From: Dyadobacter psychrophilus
GTDB taxonomy: Bacteria; Bacteroidota; Bacteroidia; Cytophagales; Spirosomataceae
Assembly (NCBI RefSeq): GCF_900167945.1
Contig: NZ_FUZA01000005.1
Span: forward strand, 124,001-188,000
Direction: 5' to 3'
Length of the DNA: 64,000 nt
Below, in pieces: positions 10,601-18,900 of the stretch. The position numbers were made by a program, and so were the translations under genes. The notes under the pieces are model-generated. The model was not told where the DNA came from, searched no databases, and was given only the letters and a program-made list of their open reading frames with translations. Every line of letters starts with the position of its first letter. The first letter of the stretch is position 1.

Positions 10601-10831
10601 TGGCTGGATAATGCATCATTTGTGCGTTTGAAAAACATTGAAGTGGGATATACATTGCCAAAAGACGCATTGTCCAGGATTAAAATCGCATCCCTCAGAA
10701 TTTACGCCAGTGCTTTTAACCTCTTCACGATCACAGGTGTAAAAGACTATGATCCTGAAGGAAACAGCACCAGCGGACAATTTTATCCGCAGCAGAGGAT
10801 CTTGAACCTGGGTTTGAACATTAAGTTTTAA
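7688..10831 (+). CDS. SusC/RagA-like TonB-dependent transporter (pair 1)
   Basis: A 1047-residue outer-membrane TonB-dependent channel. The signal peptide ends near YATAQ (residue 42); an alternative ATG at 7751 would give a conventional, shorter signal peptide. A carboxypeptidase-regulatory-like domain follows (VVKGTVTSDTGESLPGASVILKGT...), then the SusC hallmark VVVGYGTQKK around residue 127, the plug domain with IRGF, VVDGIPG and ILKDASAAVYGSRAANGVILVTT, and a long beta-barrel ending in LNLGLNIKF with terminal Phe. It imports oligosaccharides captured by the partner SusD. The stop codon overlaps the SusD start by one base, showing tight translational coupling. There is no STN domain, consistent with control by the HTCS rather than a sigma/anti-sigma pair. 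Confidence 0.96.
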   Translation: MKKSFRRRWALPGAFSEIQARMRRNILLTFFLAMMSFYATAQTAFVVKGTVTSDTGESLPGASVILKGTSTGTTTDADGKYSLSISDPNGTLVFTYIGYINQEIAVTNRGEIDVKLLTNDKTLQEIVVVGYGTQKKATLTGSVSEVKGADIVKSPQPNLSNSLAGRFSGFVANNRGGEPGYDGSSYTIRGFASTGNNDVLIVVDGIPGQVGGLERLDPNDIESISILKDASAAVYGSRAANGVILVTTKRGTTGKPVISYSFNQGFSSPTRLPGLADAATYANILNEIDYYNNPAGGMNQFYTAEEVEKFRNGSDPLNYPNTNWQKETLKSFALQNQHNLGINGGTENVKYYVSLGTIYQDGLYKNGATKYKQYNFRSNIDANVTQDFKVSLSLSGRQENRQFPISSAGNTFRSIYRAYPTVIARYPNGYYSTGVENSNPVVLGTDMGGTVNNPTSVFNGIVRASYNLPFVEGLSADGFFSVDKSFNFSKSFSTPYTLYNYNGDSGAYNSVVTGGSAGLASLTQSQLNITNVTQNIRVSFLRQLGKHNVNAFVAYEQNKRNEVKFDASRINYPTVSTPELSQGGAAATDKNNSGSSYNFTRKSVIGRIAYNFSEKYLAEVQARIDGSSVFPKGKQYGFFPSISAGYRISEEDWFKNSVNFINDLKIRASYGSLGNDNVGQFQYYNNYSFVNQYVLGSNVITPGIDLTKLANPNITWEVAKKMDIGLNAVFLKKFSLEVIYFQQKRSDILAARNASIPNTSGIVNPFKTNDNTPLVPDQNIGKVNSAGFEATLGYNHSGTFRYNISGNMTYAKSKVVFMDEAPGTLDYQRQTGGPLYTNLLYNSIGIFRTQADLDAYPHLKGAQLGDLILEDYNGDGEITADDQTRTPYGNVPLLTYGLVLNGGYKAFDASVVFSGQGMVSQYVLPESGQVGNFYSSWADNRWSPSNPEGSYPRVDTRASSSINGGLYANTFWLDNASFVRLKNIEVGYTLPKDALSRIKIASLRIYASAFNLFTITGVKDYDPEGNSTSGQFYPQQRILNLGLNIKF

Positions 10832-12528
10832 TGAATACGAAAATGATAAAGCAAATAAAAAATATACTGATCACAGCCGTTTGCGGGGCTTGCGGGCTCG
10901 TGGTTGTGGCTTGCCAGGATAATTTCCTGGATGTGGTTCCCACCGACCGTGTTTCCGACGCCTCCATCTTGTCCGACTCCGTTCTATTCGAGGCTTATGT
11001 GATCAACCGTTACATGGGCACGCGCCTTACCGACAAAGAAGCGGAAGGCACATTGCCCGGGTTTGGACGCGGTTTTGAATATGCCATGTGGTCGTCTCTG
11101 ACGGACGAATCCATTTATAACAATGATGACAACACCTGGGTGATCCAGCGGGGACAGCTTGCACCTGAAAACACAGGCATCGCAGGGACGCTCTGGGGCA
11201 GAAGTTACAGAAGCATCCGCGAGATCAACTACGCGCTGGCCAACGTGGACAAGGTTCCGATGAGTCAGGGTAAAAAGGATAGATTGAAAGGAGAACTGCA
11301 ATTCCTGCGTGCCTTCCGCTATCACGACCTGATCCGTAATTATGGAAAAGTGGTTTTGCTGGGTGATAAAGTGTATGAGCTGGGCGATGATCTTACAAGC
11401 CAGGATCTTTTCAACCGCTCCGAAATAAAGTCTGGAATTGAATACGTGGTAGCACAACTGGACGAGGCGAGTGCGCTGCTGCCCAGAGACAATGATAACG
11501 GTTCCTGGAAACTGGGACGCGCGACAAAGGGTGCTGCTATGGCTCTGAAAGCGAGATTGTTGCTTTACGGTGCGAGCCCGTTGTACAATGCTGCTACCTG
11601 GGCACAAGCCGCTGCGGCTTCCAAAGCAGTGATGGATTTGAATAAATATAGCTTATATACAGGCGGTTATGGTAAAATATTTACAGTGACCGATCATTCT
11701 GAGATCATTTTCGGCCGTCTTTATGCACAAGGAGCTCGCCACGTGTGTCTCGAAATCGCCAACGGCCCTAACAGCTACAACGCATGGGGCGGTAATGTGC
11801 CGGTGCAAAACCTGGTGAATGATTATGAAATGATGGACGGGACCAAGATCACAGAAACCGGGACCAGCTATAATCCGCAGGATCCGTACAAAGGCCGCGA
11901 CCCCCGTTTTTACGAAACAATTCTTTACAACGGCGCAACTTACCGCGGAAGCACAATCCAGACTTTCACGCCGGGCGGCAAGGACAGCAAAGACGGTCCG
12001 TCCAACTGGAACACCTCCAAGACAGGTTATTATCTCAAGAAATTCATGAATGATGCCCTGCCTATTGATAATCCATGGGATATCGCAGGAACACAAACCT
12101 GGATCTATTTCCGCTATGCCGAAATCTTATTGAACTATGCCGAGGCTCAAAACGAAGCAGTAGGACCAGACGCCTCCGTTTACGCAGCGATCAACGCGGT
12201 AAGGCAACGTCCGGGCGTAATGATGCCGGTCTTGAAAGCAGGGTTAACACAAGCCCAAATGCGCACAAAAATCCGAAACGAACGCCGCATCGAGCTAGCC
12301 TTCGAAGAGCACCGCTTCTACGACGTCCGCAGATGGAAAATCGCCAACGAAACCGAAAATGCACCCGCCAACGGCATCGAGATCGGTAAAAGCGGGACTG
12401 CATTTACTTACAAGGTAAAAGAAGCGTTAACCGGAAAAGCATTCACAGAAAAGCAATACTGGCTGCCAATTCCCAGGGCCGAGATCCAGGCTTCGAATAA
12501 TAAGCTGGAACAGAATCCGGGATATTGA
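10831..12528 (+). CDS. SusD/RagB-like surface glycan-binding lipoprotein (pair 1)
   Basis: A 565-residue SusD homologue that caps the SusC barrel and binds glycan at the cell surface. The N-terminus ends in a lipobox (VVVAC) with lipidated Cys28. The C-terminal RagB/SusD signature is clear: YFRYAEILLNYAEAQNEA, followed by NAVRQRPG, RNERRIELAFEEHRFYDVRRW and the closing YWLPIPRAEIQASNNKLEQNPGY. TPR-like helices occupy the N-terminal half. The start overlaps the SusC stop; a second ATG at 10843 would also give a valid lipoprotein signal. Its C-terminal region closely resembles the SusD at 29458, suggesting a shared recent ancestor. Confidence 0.95.
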   Translation: MNTKMIKQIKNILITAVCGACGLVVVACQDNFLDVVPTDRVSDASILSDSVLFEAYVINRYMGTRLTDKEAEGTLPGFGRGFEYAMWSSLTDESIYNNDDNTWVIQRGQLAPENTGIAGTLWGRSYRSIREINYALANVDKVPMSQGKKDRLKGELQFLRAFRYHDLIRNYGKVVLLGDKVYELGDDLTSQDLFNRSEIKSGIEYVVAQLDEASALLPRDNDNGSWKLGRATKGAAMALKARLLLYGASPLYNAATWAQAAAASKAVMDLNKYSLYTGGYGKIFTVTDHSEIIFGRLYAQGARHVCLEIANGPNSYNAWGGNVPVQNLVNDYEMMDGTKITETGTSYNPQDPYKGRDPRFYETILYNGATYRGSTIQTFTPGGKDSKDGPSNWNTSKTGYYLKKFMNDALPIDNPWDIAGTQTWIYFRYAEILLNYAEAQNEAVGPDASVYAAINAVRQRPGVMMPVLKAGLTQAQMRTKIRNERRIELAFEEHRFYDVRRWKIANETENAPANGIEIGKSGTAFTYKVKEALTGKAFTEKQYWLPIPRAEIQASNNKLEQNPGY

Positions 12529-12531
12529 CGT

Positions 12532-12608
12532 GTAGCGCTAGCCGCTACGTCGTGGAAGCCCTTCGAGCGCCATTGGCATTTTGCTAGCGGCGACGTCCAA
12601 GGGCTTCC
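12532..12608. repeat. Nested inverted repeats between SusD 1 and the GH30 gene
   Basis: Two hairpins are visible. GTAGCG (12532-12537) pairs with CGCTAC (12543-12548) around CTAGC. Further on, GGAAGCCCTT (12554-12563) pairs perfectly with AAGGGCTTCC (12599-12608) across 35 bases that also contain GCTAGCGGCGACGTC, an approximate inverse of the left arm. No T-run follows, so this is less like a classic terminator than a dispersed palindromic element or an mRNA-stabilising structure at an operon junction. Confidence 0.6.
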
Positions 12609-12641
12609 CCAAAGCCATTTAAAACCCAAACAAAAACAACC

Positions 12642-14201
12642 TTGAACCCAGCAAAACAACTCCTACCAACCCTTCTCCTGGCATTAACCCTCACATCCTG
12701 CTCGTCAGCAACGCCGGGCACGGCCAATGGACCTGGCGGCAAAGCGGAACCTGTCAGCATCACCGTTAACCCTGCTAAAACCTTCCAAACCATCGACCAT
12801 TTCGGAGCTTCGGATGCCTGGTCGTGCCAGTTTGTTGGGAATTGGCCGGATGCCAAGAGAAATGGGATTGCGGATCTGTTGTTTAGCAGCGATACGCTGG
12901 ATAATGGTAGGCCGAAAGGCATTGGCTTGTCCCTGTGGCGGTTCAATATTGGCGCGGGAACGGCTGAGCAGGGTGACGCGAGCGGAATTAAGGATGAATG
13001 GCGGCGTGCAGAATCATTTTTGAATGATGATGGCACTTACAACTGGAACAAGCAAGCCGGGCAGATCTGGTTTCTGAAAGCTGCAAAAGAGCGCGGCGTC
13101 AATGAGTTCCTGGCTTTTCCAAACAGCCCTCCGGTGCAGTTTACGGTGAATAGAAAGGGTTATGCCAATGCAGGAAAGCCAAATTTAACGGCTGAGAATT
13201 TCGATAAATACGGTGATTTCATGGCCAGTGTTGTCAGCGGTGTCCGTGAAAAGACAGGCATTACTTTCAATCACATTAGCCCGGTTAATGAGCCGCAGTG
13301 GGACTGGAGCGATGGCGGCCAGGAAGGCACACCGTTTTATAACAACGAAATCGCAGGCATCGCAAAGTCGCTGAGCGCATCATTGATCAAAGCCAAGTTG
13401 CCAACGAAAATAGACATAGCCGAAGCCGGGCAGATCGACTATCTCTACTCAGAATTTAACAAACAGGGCAGAGGCAACCAGATTAAAGCTTTTTTTGACA
13501 AAACCTCACCAGAATACATTGGTAACCTGCCCAATCTGACCCAGGCCATTTCCGGGCACAGCTATTTCACCACTTCACCTTACGGCAAGGCTGCGCAGAA
13601 AAGACAAGAGATTGCCAAAGCCTTGCAAACAACGCCTGGCCTTAAATACTGGATGTCGGAATACTGCATTTTGGGTGATAACGAGGGTGAGATCAAAGGT
13701 TCAGGCCGCGATCTGGGGATCGATGCGGGAATTTACATTGCCAAAGTGATCCATAATGATCTGGTTAATGCCAATGCTTCGGCGTGGCACTGGTGGATTG
13801 CGATATCGCCTTATAACTACAAAGACGGCCTGATTTATATTGATAAAAATAAAACCGACGGCAATTACCAATCATCAAAAATGCTTTGGGCAATGGGCAA
13901 TTACAGCCGCTTCATACGCCCGGGAGCCATAAGGACCGAAGTATCGGCATCGCCAGCCAGCGACGGTTTATTGATTTCATCCTATAAAAACATAGATAAC
14001 CAACTTGTAACGGTCATCATTAACGATCAGCAAAAAGCGGCTGATGTGGCGCTGAATTTGCCAGGTGCAAGGCTTTCTAACATGAAAATCTACAAGACTT
14101 CGGCCAACGCAGATCTTGAATCAATGTCAAATCCAACCGGACAGACAATCCCGGTCGAAGCAAAAAGCATTGTAACCGTTGTTGGAAAGATCATTCCTTA
14201 A
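12642..14201 (+). CDS. Glycoside hydrolase family 30 lipoprotein (endo-beta-1,6-galactanase-like)
   Basis: A 519-residue GH30 enzyme: a TIM barrel plus a side beta-sandwich at the C-terminus. The start is TTG at 12642; the next in-frame Met lies far inside the catalytic domain and would lose the signal LLLALTLTSCSS, whose Cys20 is a lipobox. Substrate-loop motifs FQTIDHFGASDAWS and SLWRFNIGAG open the barrel. The acid/base Glu217 sits in SPVNEPQWDW and the nucleophile Glu340 in YWMSEYC. The NEPQWDW form recalls GH30 subfamilies acting on beta-1,6-galactans or arabinogalactan side chains, but xylan or beta-glucan activity cannot be excluded. It follows SusC/D 1 in the same direction and probably acts at the outer membrane on the same glycan. 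Confidence 0.88.
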   Translation: MNPAKQLLPTLLLALTLTSCSSATPGTANGPGGKAEPVSITVNPAKTFQTIDHFGASDAWSCQFVGNWPDAKRNGIADLLFSSDTLDNGRPKGIGLSLWRFNIGAGTAEQGDASGIKDEWRRAESFLNDDGTYNWNKQAGQIWFLKAAKERGVNEFLAFPNSPPVQFTVNRKGYANAGKPNLTAENFDKYGDFMASVVSGVREKTGITFNHISPVNEPQWDWSDGGQEGTPFYNNEIAGIAKSLSASLIKAKLPTKIDIAEAGQIDYLYSEFNKQGRGNQIKAFFDKTSPEYIGNLPNLTQAISGHSYFTTSPYGKAAQKRQEIAKALQTTPGLKYWMSEYCILGDNEGEIKGSGRDLGIDAGIYIAKVIHNDLVNANASAWHWWIAISPYNYKDGLIYIDKNKTDGNYQSSKMLWAMGNYSRFIRPGAIRTEVSASPASDGLLISSYKNIDNQLVTVIINDQQKAADVALNLPGARLSNMKIYKTSANADLESMSNPTGQTIPVEAKSIVTVVGKIIP

Positions 14202-14282
14202 AAAAAGGGTAGCATTCCAATAGTTCTGGTTTTTAGTATAAAATGGATGGTTAACTTCCTTTTATCAAAAATTTCCGGGACT

Positions 14283-15410
14283 ATGAAAATACATGCCTTC
14301 TGTTTTGCGGTTCTTTTGCAATGTATATCTATTGCAGTTACGCCAACCAGCGCGACGGCCCAAAAGCCATCGACAACGTCGGACGAAAAGCATTATTTGT
14401 ATGTAGCAACACCCGGAATCCGCGATTACCTGGGTTATGGAGGTCACGGTCTGCTCGTTTTTGACATGAATGACAATCATCGTTTTGTAAAGCGGATCGC
14501 AACCAAAGGTTTGCATCCCAACGGCAAACCTTCCAATGTGAAAGGCATTGCCGTAAGCGTTCCGCTCAACAGCATTTACGTGAGCACGCTGGAATCGTTA
14601 CAGCGCATTGATCTTACGAGTGAAAAGATAGTTTGGGAAAAATCATTTGACGGTGGCTGCGACCGCATGTCCATTTCCCCGGACGGTATGACCATGTATC
14701 TTCCGTCGCTGGAAAAGGGTTTCTGGAATGTTGTCGATTGCAAAACGGGTGATCTTATCAAGAAAATTGATGTACACAAAAGAGCTCACAACACCATTTA
14801 TGGTCCCTCCGGAAATTCCGTTTATATGGGCGATATAGGCAGCCATTGGCTGCATGTTGCGGATCCCAAAACGCACACGCTGGTTAAAAAGGTAGGTGAA
14901 TTTGAAAGTAATGTGCGACCATTTACAATCAATGCGAAAGAAACGCTCGCCTATGTGACTGTCGACAGCTTGCTCGGCTTCGAGGTTGGCGATTTGAAAA
15001 GCGGAGCCAAAATCGCGCATATCGTTGTAGAAGGCTGGGAAAAAGGTCCGGTAAGGCGACATGGAAACCCTAGCCACGGCATCGGGCTCACGCCGGACGA
15101 AAAAGAATTGTGGCTTTGCGACGGCCATAATATGCGCCTGCACCTCTTCAACGCAACCGCTCCTTACCAGCAGCTCTCAACCATTCCTGTGCAGGATATG
15201 CCCGGTTGGGTTACATTCAGTATCGATGGAAAATATGCTTATCCGTCAAGCGGAGAGGTTATTGATGTTAAAACGCGTAAGATTTTGCTGACTTTAAGAG
15301 ACGAATTTAATAACAGTGTAGCAAGTGAGAAAATGCTGGAAGTGCAGCTGAAAGGCAACAAAGTATTGCGCGCCGGCGATCAGTTTGGCATAGGACGTGC
15401 GGGGCATTGA
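14283..15410 (+). CDS. Secreted YVTN/YncE-like beta-propeller protein
   Basis: A 375-residue exported protein. I chose the ATG at 14283, which gives the signal peptide MKIHAFCFAVLLQCISIAV...TAQ; the ATG at 14247 adds 12 residues. The remainder shows repeated propeller strands: YLYVATPG, NSIYVSTLESLQRIDL, DRMSISPDGMTMYLPS, HNTIYGPSGNSVYMGD, ESNVRPFTINAKETLAYV, GIGLTPDEKELWLCDGHNMRLHLF. These resemble YncE/NHL-type seven-bladed propellers. No catalytic motif stands out. It is probably a periplasmic or surface binding protein, or a propeller lyase/hydrolase of an unassigned family. It follows the GH30 gene with 81 bases between and may belong to the same transcript. Confidence 0.7.
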   Translation: MKIHAFCFAVLLQCISIAVTPTSATAQKPSTTSDEKHYLYVATPGIRDYLGYGGHGLLVFDMNDNHRFVKRIATKGLHPNGKPSNVKGIAVSVPLNSIYVSTLESLQRIDLTSEKIVWEKSFDGGCDRMSISPDGMTMYLPSLEKGFWNVVDCKTGDLIKKIDVHKRAHNTIYGPSGNSVYMGDIGSHWLHVADPKTHTLVKKVGEFESNVRPFTINAKETLAYVTVDSLLGFEVGDLKSGAKIAHIVVEGWEKGPVRRHGNPSHGIGLTPDEKELWLCDGHNMRLHLFNATAPYQQLSTIPVQDMPGWVTFSIDGKYAYPSSGEVIDVKTRKILLTLRDEFNNSVASEKMLEVQLKGNKVLRAGDQFGIGRAGH

Positions 15411-15466
15411 GTGAGGAAAATACTTTTTTCCTTGTGATTACAGCCAATGGGGCCTATTTTTAAGCC

Positions 15467-15847
15467 GTGAAAAGGTTTATCCGAAATATGCTCCTGACGA
15501 TTGTCATTCTTGATACAACTTCATTGTATCAGGTTATGAAAGCGCCGTCGCTGATTAAGCATTTCTTGGAACACAAATCTCTGGATCAGAATGTGAGTTT
15601 CGTCGATTTCCTTTCCATGCATTATTGGGGTGAAGATCTGGACGATAATGATGACGAAAAAGACATGCAGCTGCCTTTCAAAAAAATCGAAATGCACCAC
15701 GTCAACTTCTTCTTCGTAGCCCATCAGGAAAGATTCACATTCGTACATAACTCCCAACCTATCATCAAGGCCGATTACGGCCCCGACAAGCCTCAGGTCG
15801 CGTATAGCACGACGCTCGGCTCTCTATTCCGCCCGCCTCGAGTTTAA
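15467..15847 (+). CDS. Hypothetical small exported protein upstream of the metal efflux operon
   Basis: A 126-residue protein of unknown function. A GTG at 15467 gives a basic N-terminus and hydrophobic stretch (RNMLLTIVILDTTSLYQ) that could be a signal peptide or anchor; an ATG at 15488 is the alternative start. The middle is acidic (GEDLDDNDDEKDMQ) and the protein is rich in His and Met: HFLEHK, SMHYWG, EMHHVNFFFVAHQ, FVHN. That composition, and its place 95 bases before a heavy-metal pump, suggest a periplasmic metal-handling or sensing role. This is inference from context only. Confidence 0.65.
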   Translation: MKRFIRNMLLTIVILDTTSLYQVMKAPSLIKHFLEHKSLDQNVSFVDFLSMHYWGEDLDDNDDEKDMQLPFKKIEMHHVNFFFVAHQERFTFVHNSQPIIKADYGPDKPQVAYSTTLGSLFRPPRV

Positions 15848-15942
15848 ATATATATCAATGTGCAGGAGCAGATCCTGAACACCATTTGTGCTCCGTCAGG
15901 GCGCTTATGGCCTCATTTGCTATATATTTATTTTGATTCAAT

Positions 15943-18900
15943 ATGCTGAATAGAATTATCCGGTTCTCTGTGAAGAACAAACTGGTAATTGGGATATTCA
16001 TGCTGCTGTGGGTGATCTACGGCGCGTATGAAGTGACCCGATTGCCCATAGATGCCGTCCCCGATATTACCAATAATCAGGTCCAGGTAATCACCACCGC
16101 GCCGTCATTAGGCGCCGAAGATGTGGAGCGCCTGATCACTTTTCCTATCGAACAGGCTATTAGCAACATTCCCGGCCTGAAAGAAAGTCGCAGCATGTCC
16201 CGGTTCGGGCTTTCGCTCATCAGCATTGTTTTTGATGATGAATCCGATGTGTACTGGACCCGCCAGCAGGTTACTGAAAGACTGTCACAGGTTGAAATAA
16301 CCGAAGATGCCAACACCCCGCAGCTTGCGCCGGCCACGACCGGGCTGGGGGAAATCTACCAATACGTGCTCAAACCAAAAGATGGGTTTGAGAAAAAATA
16401 TTCGCTCGCGGACTTGCGCACGACGCAGGACTGGATAGTGCGCAGGCAGCTGCTGGGCACGCCGGGCGTTGCAGACGTTTCCACTTTTGGAGGCGACCTC
16501 AAACAATATGAAGTGGCCGTGATCCCGGCAAACCTAAAAGCACTCAACCTCTCGATCAGCGATGTCTTCACTGCATTGAGCCGAAATAACCAAAATACAG
16601 GCGGTGCGTATATAGAGAAGGGTCCCACTGTGATGTATATACGGAGCGTCGGACTGGCGGGGTCAATGGACGACATTCGCAAGATTGTTGTGAAAAATAC
16701 AGGCAACGGAACGCCGGTGCTGATCAGTCATGTGGCGGAAGTGCGGCTGGGTTCGGCCATCCGTTACGGTGCGCTCACGATGGCGGGCAAGGGCGAGCTT
16801 TCAGGCGGAATTGTAATGATGCTGAAAGGCGGGAATTCTTCCGAAGTAATCAAAAACGTGAAGCTGCGCGTGGCCGAAATCCAGAAAACATTGCCCGAAG
16901 GAATGGAGATCGAGCCTTTTCTGGATCGTACCAAAATGGTTAACAATGCCATCGGGACGGTTGAACACAATCTTTTGGAAGGTGCATTAATCGTGGTTTT
17001 GATACTGGTCCTCTTTCTGGGTAACCTGCGCGCCGGACTGATTGTGGCGTCGGTGATCCCGTTATCCATGCTTTTTGCCATTACCATGATGAACCTTTTC
17101 GGCGTGAGCGGCAACCTGATGAGCCTGGGCGCGCTGGACTTTGGGCTGATTGTGGATGGGGCAGTGATCATTGTGGAGGCTATTTTGCATCACATGCATT
17201 TTTCCAAAAAATACCTCAGCATTGAACGGGTTTCCCAGGCCGAAATGGATGAAGAAGTGACCGGTTCAGCCTCACGGATGATGAATGCAGCAGTTTTTGG
17301 CCAGATCATTATCCTTATTGTTTATCTGCCTATCCTTTCGCTTTCAGGAATTGAAGGCAAGATGTTTAAGCCAATGGCACAGACCGTTGCATTCGCGGTG
17401 ATGGGTGCATTCATTTTATCATTGACCTACATTCCCATGATCAGTGCATTGCTGATCAGTAAGAAAATCGTTCATAAGCCCAACTTCTCGGACCGCATTA
17501 TGACGCATTTGGAAAATGGATACGCCCGGCTGCTATCCGGCGCATTAAGGATCAGGAAAACGCTCGTGATTTCAGCCTTTGCATTGTTTGGCTTCGCCGT
17601 GTTTCTATTTATGCAGATGGGCGGGGAATTCATCCCGCAGCTAGAAGAAGGCGATTTTGCAACGGAAACCCGGTTGCTCGTCGGGACTAATCTCAGCACA
17701 ACCATTGACGCATTCAAGGTCATTTCTGAAAAACTGAAAGCCGATTATCCCGAAGTCGAGAAAATAGTGTCCCGCATCGGAAGCGCAGAAATCCCGACCG
17801 ATCCGATGCCCATTGAAGGTGGCGATATGATCATCGTTTTAAAGGATAAGTCGGAATGGAAGAGTGCGAAAACGTTTCCTGACCTGGCCAGCAAAATGGC
17901 CGCCACGGCGCAGGAAGTGATGCCGGGCGTCACAACCGGCTTTCAATATCCGGTGCAAATGCGTTTCAACGAACTGATGACCGGCGCGAAACAGGATGTG
18001 GTTTGCAAAATATTTGGTGAAGACCTCGACAAGCTCGCAGCCTATGCCGAGCAATTGGGGAGCATTTCCAAAACCGTAGACGGCACGGCGGATTGGTACA
18101 TCGAAAAAGTGACAGGCATGCCGCAGGTTGTGATCGAATTCAATCGCGATGAGATCGCAAAATACGGCATGAACATTGATGATGTGAACCGCACCATTAA
18201 TGCCGCTTTCGCAGGAGCCGCCGCAGGCCAGATCTACGAAGGCGAAAAGAAATTCGACCTCGTCGTGCGCGTTGGTAACGAAGGCCGGAGAAACATTAAC
18301 GATGTTCAAAATCTGCTGATCACCACGCCGGGTGGCATTCAGATCCCGCTTTATCAGGTCGCCAGTATCCAGGAAGTGGAAGGCCCGAATCAGATCCAGC
18401 GCGAAAATACGCGGAGGCGGATTATTGTTGGTTTTAATGTCAGAGGCAGGGATGTGCAGTCGATCGTGGAGGAACTGCAAGGGAAAGTAGATGCCAAAAT
18501 GAAGTTCGAAGCTGGTTACAGCATTACTTATGGCGGTGCATTTGAGAATTTGCAACAAGCAAAAGCCAGGCTTGTAATCGCCGTTCCTATCGCGCTGCTC
18601 TTGATATTTATCATGCTCTATTTTGCTTTCTCCTCTGTGAAAGACGGCTTGTTGATTTACACAGCCATTCCGCTCTCTGCGATTGGAGGCGTTTTCGGGC
18701 TTGCCTTGCGCGGAATGCCATTCAGTATTTCGGCTGGTGTTGGCTTCATAGCATTGTTTGGCGTCGCGGTGCTGAATGGCATTGTGCTGCTTTCCGAGTT
18801 CAACAGGATCAGAAAAGAAGGTGTGATCGACGATGCGTGGCAAGTGGTGATGACGGGCACGCGAAACCGGCTCCGGCCTGTACTCATGACAGCAGCGGTT

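Noticed and set aside
12075..12403. Arg/Ser-rich short open frames on both strands near the end of SusD 1
   Set aside because: Low-complexity products of the GC-rich codons of the SusD C-terminal signature.
15413..15432. AT-rich hairpin AGGAAAA/TTTTCCT after the propeller gene
   Set aside because: The stem is only 7 bp and AT-rich without a proper T-run after it; too weak to call a terminator.
17839..18843. A 334-codon open frame on the minus strand inside the RND pump gene
   Set aside because: It lies wholly antisense to conserved RND sequence, has no recognisable domain, and is explained by codon bias of the sense gene.
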